From contig NZ_FOZK01000003.1 of NCBI RefSeq assembly GCF_900114435.1, forward strand, positions 186,001 to 250,000: DNA of 64,000 nucleotides. The letters run 5' to 3'. The notes below the pieces were generated by a model. It did no database searches. It saw only the letters and a list, made by a program, of their open reading frames with translations, and was not told where the DNA came from. The position numbers were made by a program, and so were the translations under genes. Below, piece after piece: positions 41,851 through 51,550 of this stretch (positions are counted from its first letter, which is position 1; each line of letters starts with the position of its first letter). Origin of the DNA: Halomicrobium zhouii (GTDB lineage: Archaea > Halobacteriota > Halobacteria > Halobacteriales > Haloarculaceae).

Positions 41851-43383
41851 TCACTCCTCCCGCGCCCAGTCGAGCGAGCGTTCGACGGCGTCACCCCACC
41901 GGTCGTACAGCCGGTCGGCGCGCGCGGCGTCCATCTCCGGCGTGAACTCCCGGTCGACGTGCCAGTTGTCCCGGAGTTCGTCCACCGACTCCCAGTAGCC
42001 GACGGCCAGGCCAGCGGCGTAGGCCGACCCGAGCGCCGTCGTCTCGTCGACCTCCGGGCGGACGATGCCGGTCCGGATGATGTCGGCCTGGAGCTGACAG
42101 AGGAAGTTGTTCTTGACGGCGCCGCCGTCAACCCGGAGCTGTCCCATCTCGATGCCGGAGTCGGCCTCCATCGCCTCGGCGACGTCGCGGGTCTGGTAGG
42201 CGATGGACTCCAGCGTCGCGCGGACGATGTGTTCTTTCCTCGTGCCGCGCGTCATCCCGACGATCGTCCCGCGTGCGCGCCCGTCCCAGTGGGGCGCGCC
42301 GAGGCCGGTGAACGCCGGCACCATGTAGACCCCGTCGGTCGAGTCCACGGAGCTGGCGAGTTCGGCCGTCTGGGCGGCGTTGGTGATCAGGTCGACGTCT
42401 TCGAGCCACTCGATGGCCGCGCCGGTGATGAAGATGGACCCCTCCAAGGCGTACTGGACCGGCTCGCCGGAGCGCTGGAACCCGACGGTGGTCAGCAGGC
42501 CGTGCTCGGAGTCGACGGCCTCGTTCCCGGTGTTCATCAGGAAGAAGGAGCCGGTGCCGTAGGTGTTCTTCGCGTCGCCCTCGTCGAAACAGGTCTGGCC
42601 GAACAGCGCGGCCTGCTGGTCGCCGAGCGCGCCGGCGACCGGAATCTCCGCGCCGAGGAACCCATCCGGGTCGGTGTGACCGTACAGGTCCTCGTCCGAG
42701 GAGGGCCTGACCTCCGCGAGCATCGACCACGGGACGCCGAACTCCTCGAGCAGTTCGTCGTCCCAGTCCATATCGTGGATGTCGTACAGCATGGTCCGCG
42801 AGGCGTTCGTCACGTCGGTTATGACGTTGCCGGTCAGCTTCGAGATGAGCCACGTGTCGATGGTCCCCATCCGGAGCTCCCCGGCCTCGGCCCGGTCCCG
42901 GAGGTTCTCCGGACGACTGGCCTCCAGTTTGAGCGGGTCGGCGTTGTCGAGGATCCACTCCACTTTCGTCGCCGAGAAGTAGGCGTCGGCTTCCAGTCCA
43001 GTCTTGCCGCGGATCCACTCGACCTTGTCCTCGGCCTCCAGTTCCTCGACGCGGTCCGTCGTCCGCCGGTCCTGCCAGACCAGCGCGTTGTGGACCGGGT
43101 CGCCGCTATCGTGGTCCCAGACCAGCGTCGTCTCTCGCTGGTTCGTGATACCGATGGCGGCCAGCTGGTCGGCCTCGACGTCCGCCTCGTCGAGGGCCCT
43201 GCCGACGACGGATTTCGTGTTCTCCCATATCTCGACGGGGTCGTGTTCGACCCAGCCGGGTTCGGGGTAGATCTGCTCGTGTTTCTCGTACGCGTTTGCG
43301 ACGACCTGGCCTCCGTGGTCGAACACCATGAAGCGTGTGCCGGTCGTCCCCTGGTCGATCGCGCCTACGTATGTGTCGGTCAT
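41851..43383 (-). CDS. glpK: Glycerol kinase
   Basis: GlpK makes glycerol 3-phosphate from glycerol and ATP. The 510-residue protein has the FGGY-family start VGAIDQGTTGTRFMVFDHGG, the central NALVWQDRRT, GTIDTWLISKLTG, and the C-terminal LRVDGGAVKNNFLCQLQADI (ATP-binding part). Length and motifs match bacterial and haloarchaeal GlpK. It lies divergent from glpABC across a 262-base promoter region. Promoter candidates on the reverse strand are near 43410-43417 and 43434-43443. Confidence 0.96.
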   Translation of the reverse strand: MTDTYVGAIDQGTTGTRFMVFDHGGQVVANAYEKHEQIYPEPGWVEHDPVEIWENTKSVVGRALDEADVEADQLAAIGITNQRETTLVWDHDSGDPVHNALVWQDRRTTDRVEELEAEDKVEWIRGKTGLEADAYFSATKVEWILDNADPLKLEASRPENLRDRAEAGELRMGTIDTWLISKLTGNVITDVTNASRTMLYDIHDMDWDDELLEEFGVPWSMLAEVRPSSDEDLYGHTDPDGFLGAEIPVAGALGDQQAALFGQTCFDEGDAKNTYGTGSFFLMNTGNEAVDSEHGLLTTVGFQRSGEPVQYALEGSIFITGAAIEWLEDVDLITNAAQTAELASSVDSTDGVYMVPAFTGLGAPHWDGRARGTIVGMTRGTRKEHIVRATLESIAYQTRDVAEAMEADSGIEMGQLRVDGGAVKNNFLCQLQADIIRTGIVRPEVDETTALGSAYAAGLAVGYWESVDELRDNWHVDREFTPEMDAARADRLYDRWGDAVERSLDWAREE

Positions 43384-43645
43384 GTCAGTGATCTCTCTGG
43401 AGCTGGCGGGTAGTTACGCTCGTCACCGCCTTGTCGGTAAAGTTCATGTGGAATCAGTATAAAACTTCGCGTCGTGCCGACACGTCCGGGCAGAATATCC
43501 TGAAAGGCGCCAGAATAGCGAATGTGGCCACGACGAGTGATGCACGGTGTCGAATAACAATCTGGTACGAACGTGATGATTACTGTCTGGGCAAGGGTGC
43601 CGGTAAAGATTGAAGTGGCCGGCCCGAGACCGTTCACGCAGTTGC
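43384..43645. promoter_or_regulatory. Divergent promoter region of glpK and glpABC
   Basis: This 262-base spacer is moderately A+T-rich. The motif CGGTAAAG occurs twice in the same orientation, near 43434-43442 and 43602-43609, each followed by a similar tail ending GTGG. The first copy read on the reverse strand could be the glpK TATA-like element (CTTTACCG); the second could serve glpA. The shared sequence could also be an operator for a common regulator. Confidence 0.5.
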
Positions 43646-45385
43646 ATGGCATCGACACCCAGGGTCGTCGTCGTGGGCGGTGGGTCGACGGGCGTCGGCG
43701 TCGCCCGCGACCTCGCGATGCGCGGCCTCGACGTGATCCTCGTCGAACAGGGGAACCTCACCCACGGGACGACGGGTCGGATGCACGGACTGCTCCACAG
43801 CGGCGGTCGGTACGCCGTCTCGGACCAGAAGAGCGCCCGCGAGTGCATCGAGGAGAACCGCGTCCTGCGGGACATCGCTTCGCACTGCGTCGAGATGACC
43901 GGCGGACTGTTCGTCAAGCGCCCCGAAGACACCGGGGAGTACTTCGAGCAGAAACTCCGCGGCTGTGAAGAGTGCGGCATCCCCGCCGAAGTCCTCTCCG
44001 GGCGCGAGGCTCGCGAACGGGAACCGTACCTCGCGACGGACGTCGAGCAGGCCATCGCCGTCCCCGACGGGGCCGTCGACCCGTTCCGCCTCGTCGTCGC
44101 GAACGCCGGGAGCGCGCTGGAACACGGCGCCCGCATCGAGACGCACACGAGAGTCAGGGACCTGATCGTCGAGGACGGCGAGGTGGTCGGCGTCGAGGTC
44201 GAACACGGGGCCAAGTCCGGTGAGCGCGTCCACGGCGTCCAGTCCGGGCGCGAGGAAATCAGGGCCGACCACGTCGTCAACGCGACCGGCGCCTGGGCCG
44301 GCCGGATCGGCGACATGGCCGGTCTCGACGTCGAGGTCCGCCCGTCGAAGGGCGTGATGACGATCATGAACGTCCGCCAGGTCGACACCGTGATCAACCG
44401 GTGCCGGCCGAAGGGCGACGCCGACATCGTCGTCCCCCACGAGACTACTGCGATCCTGGGAACGACGGACGAGGAGGTCGAGGACCCGGAGGACTACCCC
44501 GAGGAGCAGTGGGAGGTCGACCAGATGATCGACACCCTCTCGGAACTCGTTCCGATCCTCTCGGAGGCCCGCACGATACGGTCGTTCTGGGGCGTCCGGC
44601 CGCTGTACGAACCGCCGGAGACCGGAACCGCCGATCCGACGGACATCACGCGCGACTACTTCCTGCTCGACCACGGGGACCGCGACGGCGTCCCCGGGAT
44701 GACGAGCATCGTCGGCGGGAAGTTCACGACCTACCGGATGATGGGTGAGGAGATCGCCGACCACGTCTGTGCGAAGTTCGGCATCGACGCCGACTGCCGG
44801 ACCGCCGACGTCCCGCTCCCCGGGAGCGAGGATTTCGACGTGCTACGGAACTACATGGAGGATTTCGGCCTCCGGTCCCCCATCGGTCGTCGCAGCGTCG
44901 AGCGACTCGGGTCGCGGGCCGACGAGGTGCTCGGCACGAACGCGCCGAACCCCGTGGTCTGCGACTGCGAGGGCGTCACGCGGGCGGAGATCAGAGACGC
45001 CATCGACCGGGCGGGCAGCGACCTGAACGCGACCCGGATACGCACGCGGGCCTCGATGGGCAACTGCCAGGGCGGGTTCTGCTGTCACCGGATGGCCAGT
45101 GAACTCCATCCTTCGTACGCGGAACCGGTCGTTCGCGACTCGTGGGACGACCTGCTCCAGGAGCGCTGGAAGGGCCAGCGTCACGCGCTCTGGGGGGAAC
45201 AGCTCTCCCAGGCGATGCTCAACTACGCGCTCCAGGCGACGACACAGAACCGTGACAGTGATCCCGCGAATCGGGAGGATTCGATCGACTTCGACGCGTT
45301 CGACGGCGGGCCGGGCTCGTCCGCCCCTTCGACCGCGTCGGCCGCCACCGACGGCGGCCTCACGGAGGGCGAAGATGGCGATTGA
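43646..45385 (+). CDS. glpA: Anaerobic-type glycerol-3-phosphate dehydrogenase subunit A
   Basis: This 579-residue FAD-dependent catalytic subunit oxidises glycerol 3-phosphate to dihydroxyacetone phosphate. The start [20 protein letters not shown] is the FAD-binding Rossmann motif. The substrate region includes [18 protein letters not shown], and GAWAGRIG lies near residue 214. A C-terminal BFD-like [2Fe-2S] domain has [15 protein letters not shown] and later [10 protein letters not shown]. The ATG at 43646 fits the Rossmann start. It overlaps glpB by 11 bases. Confidence 0.93.
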   Translation: MASTPRVVVVGGGSTGVGVARDLAMRGLDVILVEQGNLTHGTTGRMHGLLHSGGRYAVSDQKSARECIEENRVLRDIASHCVEMTGGLFVKRPEDTGEYFEQKLRGCEECGIPAEVLSGREAREREPYLATDVEQAIAVPDGAVDPFRLVVANAGSALEHGARIETHTRVRDLIVEDGEVVGVEVEHGAKSGERVHGVQSGREEIRADHVVNATGAWAGRIGDMAGLDVEVRPSKGVMTIMNVRQVDTVINRCRPKGDADIVVPHETTAILGTTDEEVEDPEDYPEEQWEVDQMIDTLSELVPILSEARTIRSFWGVRPLYEPPETGTADPTDITRDYFLLDHGDRDGVPGMTSIVGGKFTTYRMMGEEIADHVCAKFGIDADCRTADVPLPGSEDFDVLRNYMEDFGLRSPIGRRSVERLGSRADEVLGTNAPNPVVCDCEGVTRAEIRDAIDRAGSDLNATRIRTRASMGNCQGGFCCHRMASELHPSYAEPVVRDSWDDLLQERWKGQRHALWGEQLSQAMLNYALQATTQNRDSDPANREDSIDFDAFDGGPGSSAPSTASAATDGGLTEGEDGD

Positions 45386-46649
45386 CTCCGACGTCCTGGT
45401 GATCGGTGGCGGCCTCGCCGGGACGATGGCGGCCCTCTCGGCGGCCCGCGAGGGAGCGACCGTCCGACTCACCTCCTACAAGCAGAGCACCCTCCGGATG
45501 GCGACGGGGCTCGTCGACGTCCTGGGCTACGTCGACGGCGAGGGCCCGGTGGCCGAACCCTTCGAAGCGATGGAGCGCCTGCACGACGAACATCCCTATC
45601 GACTCCTCGGCGAGGCGACGGTCCGGGACGGGCTCTCGCTGTTCGACGATTCGGTTCCGGGGTATCGCGGCGGCCACACCGACGCGAACGCGCTCGTCCC
45701 GACACACGGCGGGACGGTCAAGCCGACGGCGCGCTACCCCGCGAGCGTCGCGCCCAGCGTCGCGTCGGCCGGCGGCGACGTGCTCCTGGTCGGCTTCCGG
45801 ACGGTCACGGACTTCGACGCGCCGCTGGCGGCCGGCCACCTCGAAGCGGCCGGCGTGCCCTTCGCTGTCGACGGCGTGACGCTGCCGTTCCCGGGCGACC
45901 TGCGCGACGACGCGAAGGTGACCCGGTACGCCCGGGCGCTCGACGAGAACGAACGGGTGACCGGGGGCGGCCGAGCGATCGGTACTCGGCGGGACCTCGC
46001 CGAGCGAGTGAAAGCGAAGCTCGACGGCCACGAGCGCGTCGGCTTTCCCGCGCTGCTCGGCGAGGAGGACCACGACGAGGTGCGCGCCGACCTGGCCCGG
46101 TATCTCGACGTGCCCGTCTTCGAAGTTCCGATGGGGCCGCCGTCGCTCCCGGGAATGCGCCTCGAGGACCGGCTGTTCGCGGCCCTCGACGCCGCGGGGG
46201 CCTCCATCGACAGCGGCAACCCCGTCGTCGACTACGAGGCCGGCGGCGACGGCCGCGTCGAGAGCGTGATCCTCGACCGCAACGGGAGTCGCGTCCCCTA
46301 CTACGCGGACCAGTTCGTCCTCGCGACGGGCGGCCTCGTGGGGAAGGGAATCGAGTCTGATCGGGGCGGTGTGCGCGAACCGATTTTCGACTGCCACGTC
46401 CCCCACCCGGCGGACCGCTACGACTGGTTCGAGGACGGCGTCTTCGACGACCACGAGTTCGCCCGGTTCGGCGTCGACGTGGGACGGGAGTTGCGGCCGC
46501 GGGAAGACAGCGGTGATCCGACGTTCGACAACCTGCGGGCGGCCGGGAGCGTCGTCGGCGGCTACGACCTGGCCGCGGAGAAGTCGGGCGCGGGCGTCTC
46601 GATAGCGACGGGGTACGAAGCAGGCCGGCGGGCGGCGACGGAGGTGTGA
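45375..46649 (+). CDS. glpB: Glycerol-3-phosphate dehydrogenase subunit B
   Basis: This 424-residue flavoprotein subunit starts [20 protein letters not shown]. It has GLVDVLGY near residue 46 and a C-terminal [19 protein letters not shown] typical of GlpB. It sits between GlpA and the iron-sulfur subunit GlpC and links electron flow to the membrane. The start overlaps the end of glpA by 11 bases and the stop is 3 bases before glpC, consistent with one operon. Confidence 0.92.
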   Translation: MAIDSDVLVIGGGLAGTMAALSAAREGATVRLTSYKQSTLRMATGLVDVLGYVDGEGPVAEPFEAMERLHDEHPYRLLGEATVRDGLSLFDDSVPGYRGGHTDANALVPTHGGTVKPTARYPASVAPSVASAGGDVLLVGFRTVTDFDAPLAAGHLEAAGVPFAVDGVTLPFPGDLRDDAKVTRYARALDENERVTGGGRAIGTRRDLAERVKAKLDGHERVGFPALLGEEDHDEVRADLARYLDVPVFEVPMGPPSLPGMRLEDRLFAALDAAGASIDSGNPVVDYEAGGDGRVESVILDRNGSRVPYYADQFVLATGGLVGKGIESDRGGVREPIFDCHVPHPADRYDWFEDGVFDDHEFARFGVDVGRELRPREDSGDPTFDNLRAAGSVVGGYDLAAEKSGAGVSIATGYEAGRRAATEV

Positions 46650-46652
46650 CCA

Positions 46653-48092
46653 ATGAGTGACGCAAATACGACCGACGAGACGACGTTCGACGCGGGAGAA
46701 TCGGGACCGGACGAGGAGTTCGAACCGGTCCAGGTGTTCCCCGAGGCCGAGGAGATGGACCTCCGGCCCGGCGCGGACTCCTGTTACAAGTGCTCGACGT
46801 GCGACACCAACTGTCCGGTCGCCGAGGTGGACGACGAGTTCCCCGGCCCGAAGTTCCAGGGCCCCGAACAGTGGCGACTCAAGCAGACCGACGAGGACTA
46901 CGACGTCGACGACTCGGTGATGAAGTGCTCGAACTGCATGCGCTGTGACAGCAGTTGTCCCTCGGACGTCCCGCTCAGCCAGATGCACAACACCGCCCGG
47001 GGCGAGTACGTCAGCGAACAGCAGTCGAAGACGTCCGTCGAGTACTGGCGGAATCGGTTACTCGCCAACTACCGGACGTCGGCGTGGCTGGCGAGCTACG
47101 TCCCCCGCCTGGCGAACGCTGCGATGAACTTCGGGCCGGCGCGCTGGGTCATGGAGAAGACGATGGGCGTCACGAGCGAGCGGGAGTTCCCCGCCTTCGC
47201 GACGGAGACGTTCCGCGAGTGGTGGACGGCGCGAGGCGGTGCGGAGGCCTCGCGTGAACGCGCCCGGCAGGCCCGCGTCGAGCGGGGGCTGGTCGCCGCG
47301 GACGGCGGGGTCGGTAGGGACGGCGGAGACAGTGGAGAGGGCGGCGGCGAAACGACCGAAGCCGACGCGGTCGACCGGAAGATCGCCTACTTCCACGGCT
47401 GCTACGCGAACTACAACACGCCGGAGGTGGGCAAGGCCCTGGTCCGCGTGTTCGAACAGTTCGGCTACGAGGTGGTCGTCCCCGAGCAGGGCTGTTCAGG
47501 GACGCCCATGTTCGCCAACGGGATGCTCGACGACGCCCGGCGCCACGCCGAGACGAACGTCCCCTCGCTGTCCGCCCTGGTCGAGGAAGGATACGACGCT
47601 ATCTGTTCGTGTACGTCCTGTTCGATGGCGCTCCGCCAGGAGTACCCCGAACTGTTCGACTACGACGGCGTCGACGACGTCGCCTCGAACACGTACGAGG
47701 CGGTCGAGTACCTCCGCATCAACGAGGATCTCTTCGGAGCACTCGCCGACGTCGAGGTGGAGTATCCGGACCTGTCCTATCACGCACCCTGTCACGCGCG
47801 CAACCAGGGAATCCACCGGCAGGCGGTCGAACTGTTCCGCGACCTGGAGGGCGTCACCGTCACCGACGTCGGCGACTCCTGCTCGGGCATCTCGGGCACC
47901 TACGGCTGGAAGGCGGACCGGTACGACGTCTCGATGGCCATCGGCGAGGAGATGTTCGAGCACATGGAAGCGGCCGAGGGGACGACGGGCCTCACCGAGT
48001 GTCCGACCTGTGCGATGCAGATGGAACACGGGACGGGCTACGAGATACGTCACCCGCTGCAGGTGCTCGAAGCGGCGCTGGTCGACGCCTGA
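46653..48092 (+). CDS. glpC: Glycerol-3-phosphate dehydrogenase iron-sulfur subunit C
   Basis: This 479-residue electron-transfer subunit has two [4Fe-4S] ferredoxin motifs near residues 48 and 91 (CYKCSTCDTNCPV and CSNCMRCDSSCPSDVP). Two CCG-type Cys-rich repeats follow later (HGCYANYNTPEVG with CSCTSCSMALRQ; then YHAPCHARNQG with LTECPTCAMQMEHG). GlpC passes electrons from GlpAB towards the quinone pool. A stretch near residues 200-235 rich in Gly, Asp and Glu is a flexible linker. It is last in the operon and convergent with the UspA gene. Confidence 0.93.
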   Translation: MSDANTTDETTFDAGESGPDEEFEPVQVFPEAEEMDLRPGADSCYKCSTCDTNCPVAEVDDEFPGPKFQGPEQWRLKQTDEDYDVDDSVMKCSNCMRCDSSCPSDVPLSQMHNTARGEYVSEQQSKTSVEYWRNRLLANYRTSAWLASYVPRLANAAMNFGPARWVMEKTMGVTSEREFPAFATETFREWWTARGGAEASRERARQARVERGLVAADGGVGRDGGDSGEGGGETTEADAVDRKIAYFHGCYANYNTPEVGKALVRVFEQFGYEVVVPEQGCSGTPMFANGMLDDARRHAETNVPSLSALVEEGYDAICSCTSCSMALRQEYPELFDYDGVDDVASNTYEAVEYLRINEDLFGALADVEVEYPDLSYHAPCHARNQGIHRQAVELFRDLEGVTVTDVGDSCSGISGTYGWKADRYDVSMAIGEEMFEHMEAAEGTTGLTECPTCAMQMEHGTGYEIRHPLQVLEAALVDA

Positions 48093-48132
48093 GAGGCGTC
48101 GTCGGGTCAGAATCGGGAACGTGAGTGGTGGC

Positions 48133-48582
48133 TCAGTCGCCCCGGACGAACGTCACGGGGGCGGGCGCCTCCAGCATCACCTGCTGTGCCGTAGAGCCGA
48201 AGACGGCCTTGCCGGTCGGCGAGCGTTTCCGACCGCCGACGACGACGAGGTCAGCGTCGACGTCCGTCGCGATGTCGACGATGCGGTCGCCGTGGTCGCC
48301 GATCTCCGAGGTGATCTCGTAGTCTATCATCGCGTCCTCCAGTCGGCTGGCGATGTCGCGGACGGTCGCGTGCCTGCTCGCGACGTCCACCGCCGTCGCC
48401 TCCTCCGGTTCGTCGAAATCCAGACGCGAGGCGGCCTCGCTGAATTCCTCGTCGGTGAATACGTGCGCGAGGGCGACGTCAGCCCCCGCGGGACCGGCGA
48501 TGTCGATGACGGTGTCGGCGAGTTCGTCCACGCGGTCTCTGTCGTTCGGTCCGAGTGCCAGAAGTATCGTTTCGAGTGCCAT
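48133..48582 (-). CDS. Universal stress protein (UspA family)
   Basis: This 149-residue single-domain Usp starts [10 protein letters not shown]-like ([17 protein letters not shown]). It ends with the ATP-binding pattern [20 protein letters not shown], the G-x2-G-x9-G-S/T motif, followed by PVTFVRGD. The ATG at 48582 is set by the fold and by a TTTTTACGG-type box centred about 28 bases upstream. Many haloarchaea encode dozens of these, and the specific role is unknown. Confidence 0.9.
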   Translation of the reverse strand: MALETILLALGPNDRDRVDELADTVIDIAGPAGADVALAHVFTDEEFSEAASRLDFDEPEEATAVDVASRHATVRDIASRLEDAMIDYEITSEIGDHGDRIVDIATDVDADLVVVGGRKRSPTGKAVFGSTAQQVMLEAPAPVTFVRGD

Positions 48583-48728
48583 AGAGGTAGATACGGTCCG
48601 AACACCGTAAAAATCCCGGCCGTCACAGCCCCTACCTCTCATCGAAACGTCACGTCCGGCCCCGTTCGTGGATCAGGTCAGCGATCCGTAACAAAGGTTC
48701 TAATGGATAGCTCGAATAACTCGATCAA

Positions 48729-50435
48729 ATGGTTTCGGGTGCCGATCTCTACGGACTTCTCCTGCTTCTGACGGTCGTCCCGGCAGGCTGGTTACTGCAA
48801 CTCGCGTGGGAGAAACGCGAGAAGCCCGGTGGCCGATGGCTCGCTCTCCTCCTCGTCGGGATGGCCGGTTGGTCGGTGAGCTGGGCACTCCTCGTGCTCG
48901 TCGACGACCACTCCTGGTCGCTGGCCAGCGTCGACACCCTCCTCCTGTTCGTGAACCTCTCTGTCATCGGATGGTTCATGCTGTCGCTGGAGTTCACGCG
49001 ACAGAAACGATACGCACTCAGACACGTTCTCCCGCTGTTCGTCGTCCCGGCAGTGACGCTGCTACTCGTGGTGACGGACGCGTCCCACTCGATGCTCTGG
49101 GGACCGGAGCTGACCCTCGACGCCGCCACCGGCATCACCCTCGACCAGGGTCCGTGGTTCTACGCCCACGCGACGTTCAACTACCTCCTGTTGCTTGTCA
49201 GCGGCGTCCTCCTCGTGAACAACCACACGGAACTCGAGGGGATCTACCGGAAACAATCGGCGATTCTGATCGCCGGCTGGTCCATCCCAGTCGTGACGAG
49301 TATCGCCTACAACTTCGGCGTCTTTCCCCAGAGCTACCTGAATCCGACGCCGATCGGGTTTCTCGCCGGGGCCGCACTGTGGGGGTGGGGACAGTACCGG
49401 TTCCAGTTACTGGAGATCGCCCCCGTCGCTCGCCGTCACGCCCTCGACGAGATGGACGAAGCAGTCGTCGCCGTCAACGACGACGACGTCGTCGCGTACC
49501 TGAACGAGGCAGCCATCGAGATGTTCGACCTGGAACCGACGGCGACGGGCAAACGCCTCCCGTCGTTGCTGGCGGCGTACCCGGAGATACTCGAACGCCT
49601 CGAAGACGGCGAGGTCGACGACGAGATCGTCCTTGAGCGTGAAGGCCGTCGCCAGTACCTCTCCGTACAGAAGACCCCCCTCGGCCGGAGCGACGGGTCG
49701 GAGGGGTCGGTGGTCGTCTGCGAGGACGTCTCCGAACTCAAACGTCACCAGCGCGACCTCGAACTGCTGAAACAGGTGTTCGCGCGCGTCTTCAGGCACG
49801 ACCTCAGTAACGACCTGAACGTGATCCGGGCCCACGGTGAGTTACTCTCGGCCAACATCGACGGCCCGCGGGCCAGTCACGCGGAGACGATAGTCCGCAC
49901 GTGTGACGACGTCATCGAGACGAGTCGGAAGGCCCGCGCCATCGAGAAACTCGTCGACGCCGGCCGGGACCGGTACGAGACCGACCTCGTCCACGTCGTC
50001 TCGGAGGCCGTCGAGTGGTTGCGGGCGAACTTCGACGACGTCACCGTCGAGACCGACCTTCCGCGGGACGGGTTCGTGCTCGCCGACGGGGAAATCGAAC
50101 TCGCGGTTCGCTGTCTACTGGAGAACGCCGTCGTCCACAACGACTCGGCCGAGCCGTGGGTCAGGATAGCCGTCACTGAACGGCCTGACGAGTTCGTACT
50201 CACCGTCGAGGACGACGGCCCCGGTATCAGGCCGAACGAGCGCCACGTCTTCGAGGACCGCGAGGTCGACCCGCTGTCCCACAGTAACGGACTCGGCCTC
50301 TGGACCGTCAACTGGGTCGTCCGGAACTCGGGCGGTGAGGCCCACTTCGAACACACGGACCGGGGGACGAAGTTCGAACTCCGTCTCGAACGGGTCCACC
50401 GGGCAGACGCGACCCCGCCGGGTCCACAGGACTAG
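48729..50435 (+). CDS. Sensor histidine kinase with a 7TM N-terminal domain and PAS
   Basis: This 568-residue kinase has about seven membrane helices in residues 1-220, a 7TM sensor module common in haloarchaeal kinases. A PAS domain spans about residues 235-335. The HisKA H-box FRHDLSNDL has His357. The ATPase domain has an N-box CLLENAVVHND near residue 463, DDGPGI near residue 497 and GLGLWTVNWV near 523. A partner response regulator is not next to it. A TTCTAATGG box about 28 bases upstream supports the ATG. The stop overlaps the next gene by 4 bases on the other strand. Confidence 0.9.
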   Translation: MVSGADLYGLLLLLTVVPAGWLLQLAWEKREKPGGRWLALLLVGMAGWSVSWALLVLVDDHSWSLASVDTLLLFVNLSVIGWFMLSLEFTRQKRYALRHVLPLFVVPAVTLLLVVTDASHSMLWGPELTLDAATGITLDQGPWFYAHATFNYLLLLVSGVLLVNNHTELEGIYRKQSAILIAGWSIPVVTSIAYNFGVFPQSYLNPTPIGFLAGAALWGWGQYRFQLLEIAPVARRHALDEMDEAVVAVNDDDVVAYLNEAAIEMFDLEPTATGKRLPSLLAAYPEILERLEDGEVDDEIVLEREGRRQYLSVQKTPLGRSDGSEGSVVVCEDVSELKRHQRDLELLKQVFARVFRHDLSNDLNVIRAHGELLSANIDGPRASHAETIVRTCDDVIETSRKARAIEKLVDAGRDRYETDLVHVVSEAVEWLRANFDDVTVETDLPRDGFVLADGEIELAVRCLLENAVVHNDSAEPWVRIAVTERPDEFVLTVEDDGPGIRPNERHVFEDREVDPLSHSNGLGLWTVNWVVRNSGGEAHFEHTDRGTKFELRLERVHRADATPPGPQD

Positions 50436-51391
50436 TCCTCTACCTCGTCCAGTCCCCAGGAGTACAGCGCGAAGGTGCACGAACAGTCGGAGTCGAACCC
50501 ACACTGGGGGCACTGTCGGCCCGACAGGTCCACGTCCTCGAACCTGGCGAGTTCTTCCCCGCCGAACTTCGCAGCGAGACTCTTCGTCGCCCCGTCGTCA
50601 CGGAGCCACAGGACCGTCAACACCGGTGGCGTCTCCGCCAGGTACGCCAGGCCGTGGCTCGCGAGCGCCGTCCCGATCCCTTCCTGCTGGTGTTCGGGGT
50701 GGACGGCCGTCGCTTTGAAGACGCCGACGGGGAAGTGTTCGGGCTCCAGGTCGGAGTCGGCCATCGCCCGCTCGGCCGAGACGACCATCACGTCGGAGAA
50801 CGACGCCTGGTCGAAGACGGCCGTGACCGTGAACCCCAGAATCGTCTGCTCCCTGGTCAGCTGCGCGGCTGTCTCGATTTCGTCGACGCCGTCGTCCTCG
50901 ACGTAGACGTAGATGTGACGGTCGTCGGGCCGGACGTACGATTCGAGGACGTCCTCGACGGATTCGAAGTATCCTGGTCCGAGCGACGCCTCGCTGATGC
51001 CCAGTATCTGGGCGCCGATGTGGGACCCGTCCTCCAGTAACTCGATCCTGTCGGCGAGATTCCGGAGTGCCGCCGTCCTGTCGCCCGCTCTGGTGACGAG
51101 GCCGGTCTTTCGGTCTGTTATCCGGTAGGACCCCTCGTGGGCGTGGCCGACGAACGTCTCGATTGGGCGTTCCCAGCCGACGTACTCGTCTCCGAGTTCC
51201 ACTTTCTCCAGCTCTCCACGCTCTGCGAGACTGTCGAGATGTGCGCTCACGACCGCCTCCTCCTCGTCGACGGCTTCGGTCACCGTCCGGGTGCTCAGGG
51301 CCGCCTCGGTGCTCTCGTCGAACACGTCGAGGATGGCGTCCTCGAGTTCCGGTTCCACCACCACCTCATGGTCGCCTGTTTCCTCAGGCAT
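50432..51391 (-). CDS. Winged-helix plus GNAT acetyltransferase with a C-terminal Cys cluster
   Basis: This 319-residue protein begins with a winged-helix-like domain (residues 15-75: AALSTRTVTEAVDEEEAVVS and on). A variable middle region follows, and a GNAT domain covers about residues 190-285 with HPEHQQEGIGTALASHGLAY, the acetyl-CoA loop. The end has CPQCGFDSDCSC, a likely zinc site. The combination suggests an acetyltransferase that binds nucleic acid or another partner, with the substrate unknown. The start at 51391 is supported by a TATA-like sequence near 51411-51420 on the reverse strand. It is convergent with the histidine kinase gene. Confidence 0.78.
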   Translation of the reverse strand: MPEETGDHEVVVEPELEDAILDVFDESTEAALSTRTVTEAVDEEEAVVSAHLDSLAERGELEKVELGDEYVGWERPIETFVGHAHEGSYRITDRKTGLVTRAGDRTAALRNLADRIELLEDGSHIGAQILGISEASLGPGYFESVEDVLESYVRPDDRHIYVYVEDDGVDEIETAAQLTREQTILGFTVTAVFDQASFSDVMVVSAERAMADSDLEPEHFPVGVFKATAVHPEHQQEGIGTALASHGLAYLAETPPVLTVLWLRDDGATKSLAAKFGGEELARFEDVDLSGRQCPQCGFDSDCSCTFALYSWGLDEVED

Positions 51392-51550
51392 ACTGGTACC
51401 ACATGGACGGGGACGTGAAATAGTTATGCGGAGATTTGGCACACGTAACGAGGGTTCTCCGGCGTGGAGGTGGGATCTATCCGGTTCAGGATAGAACTGC
51501 GGCTGGAACGGGTCTCGGGTCCCGACGATACCCGTCCCGGTACCGCGTGA

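Noticed and set aside
43431-43613. 60-codon frame inside the glpK-glpA spacer
   Set aside because: Composition is not like haloarchaeal protein and it covers both divergent promoters; more likely chance.
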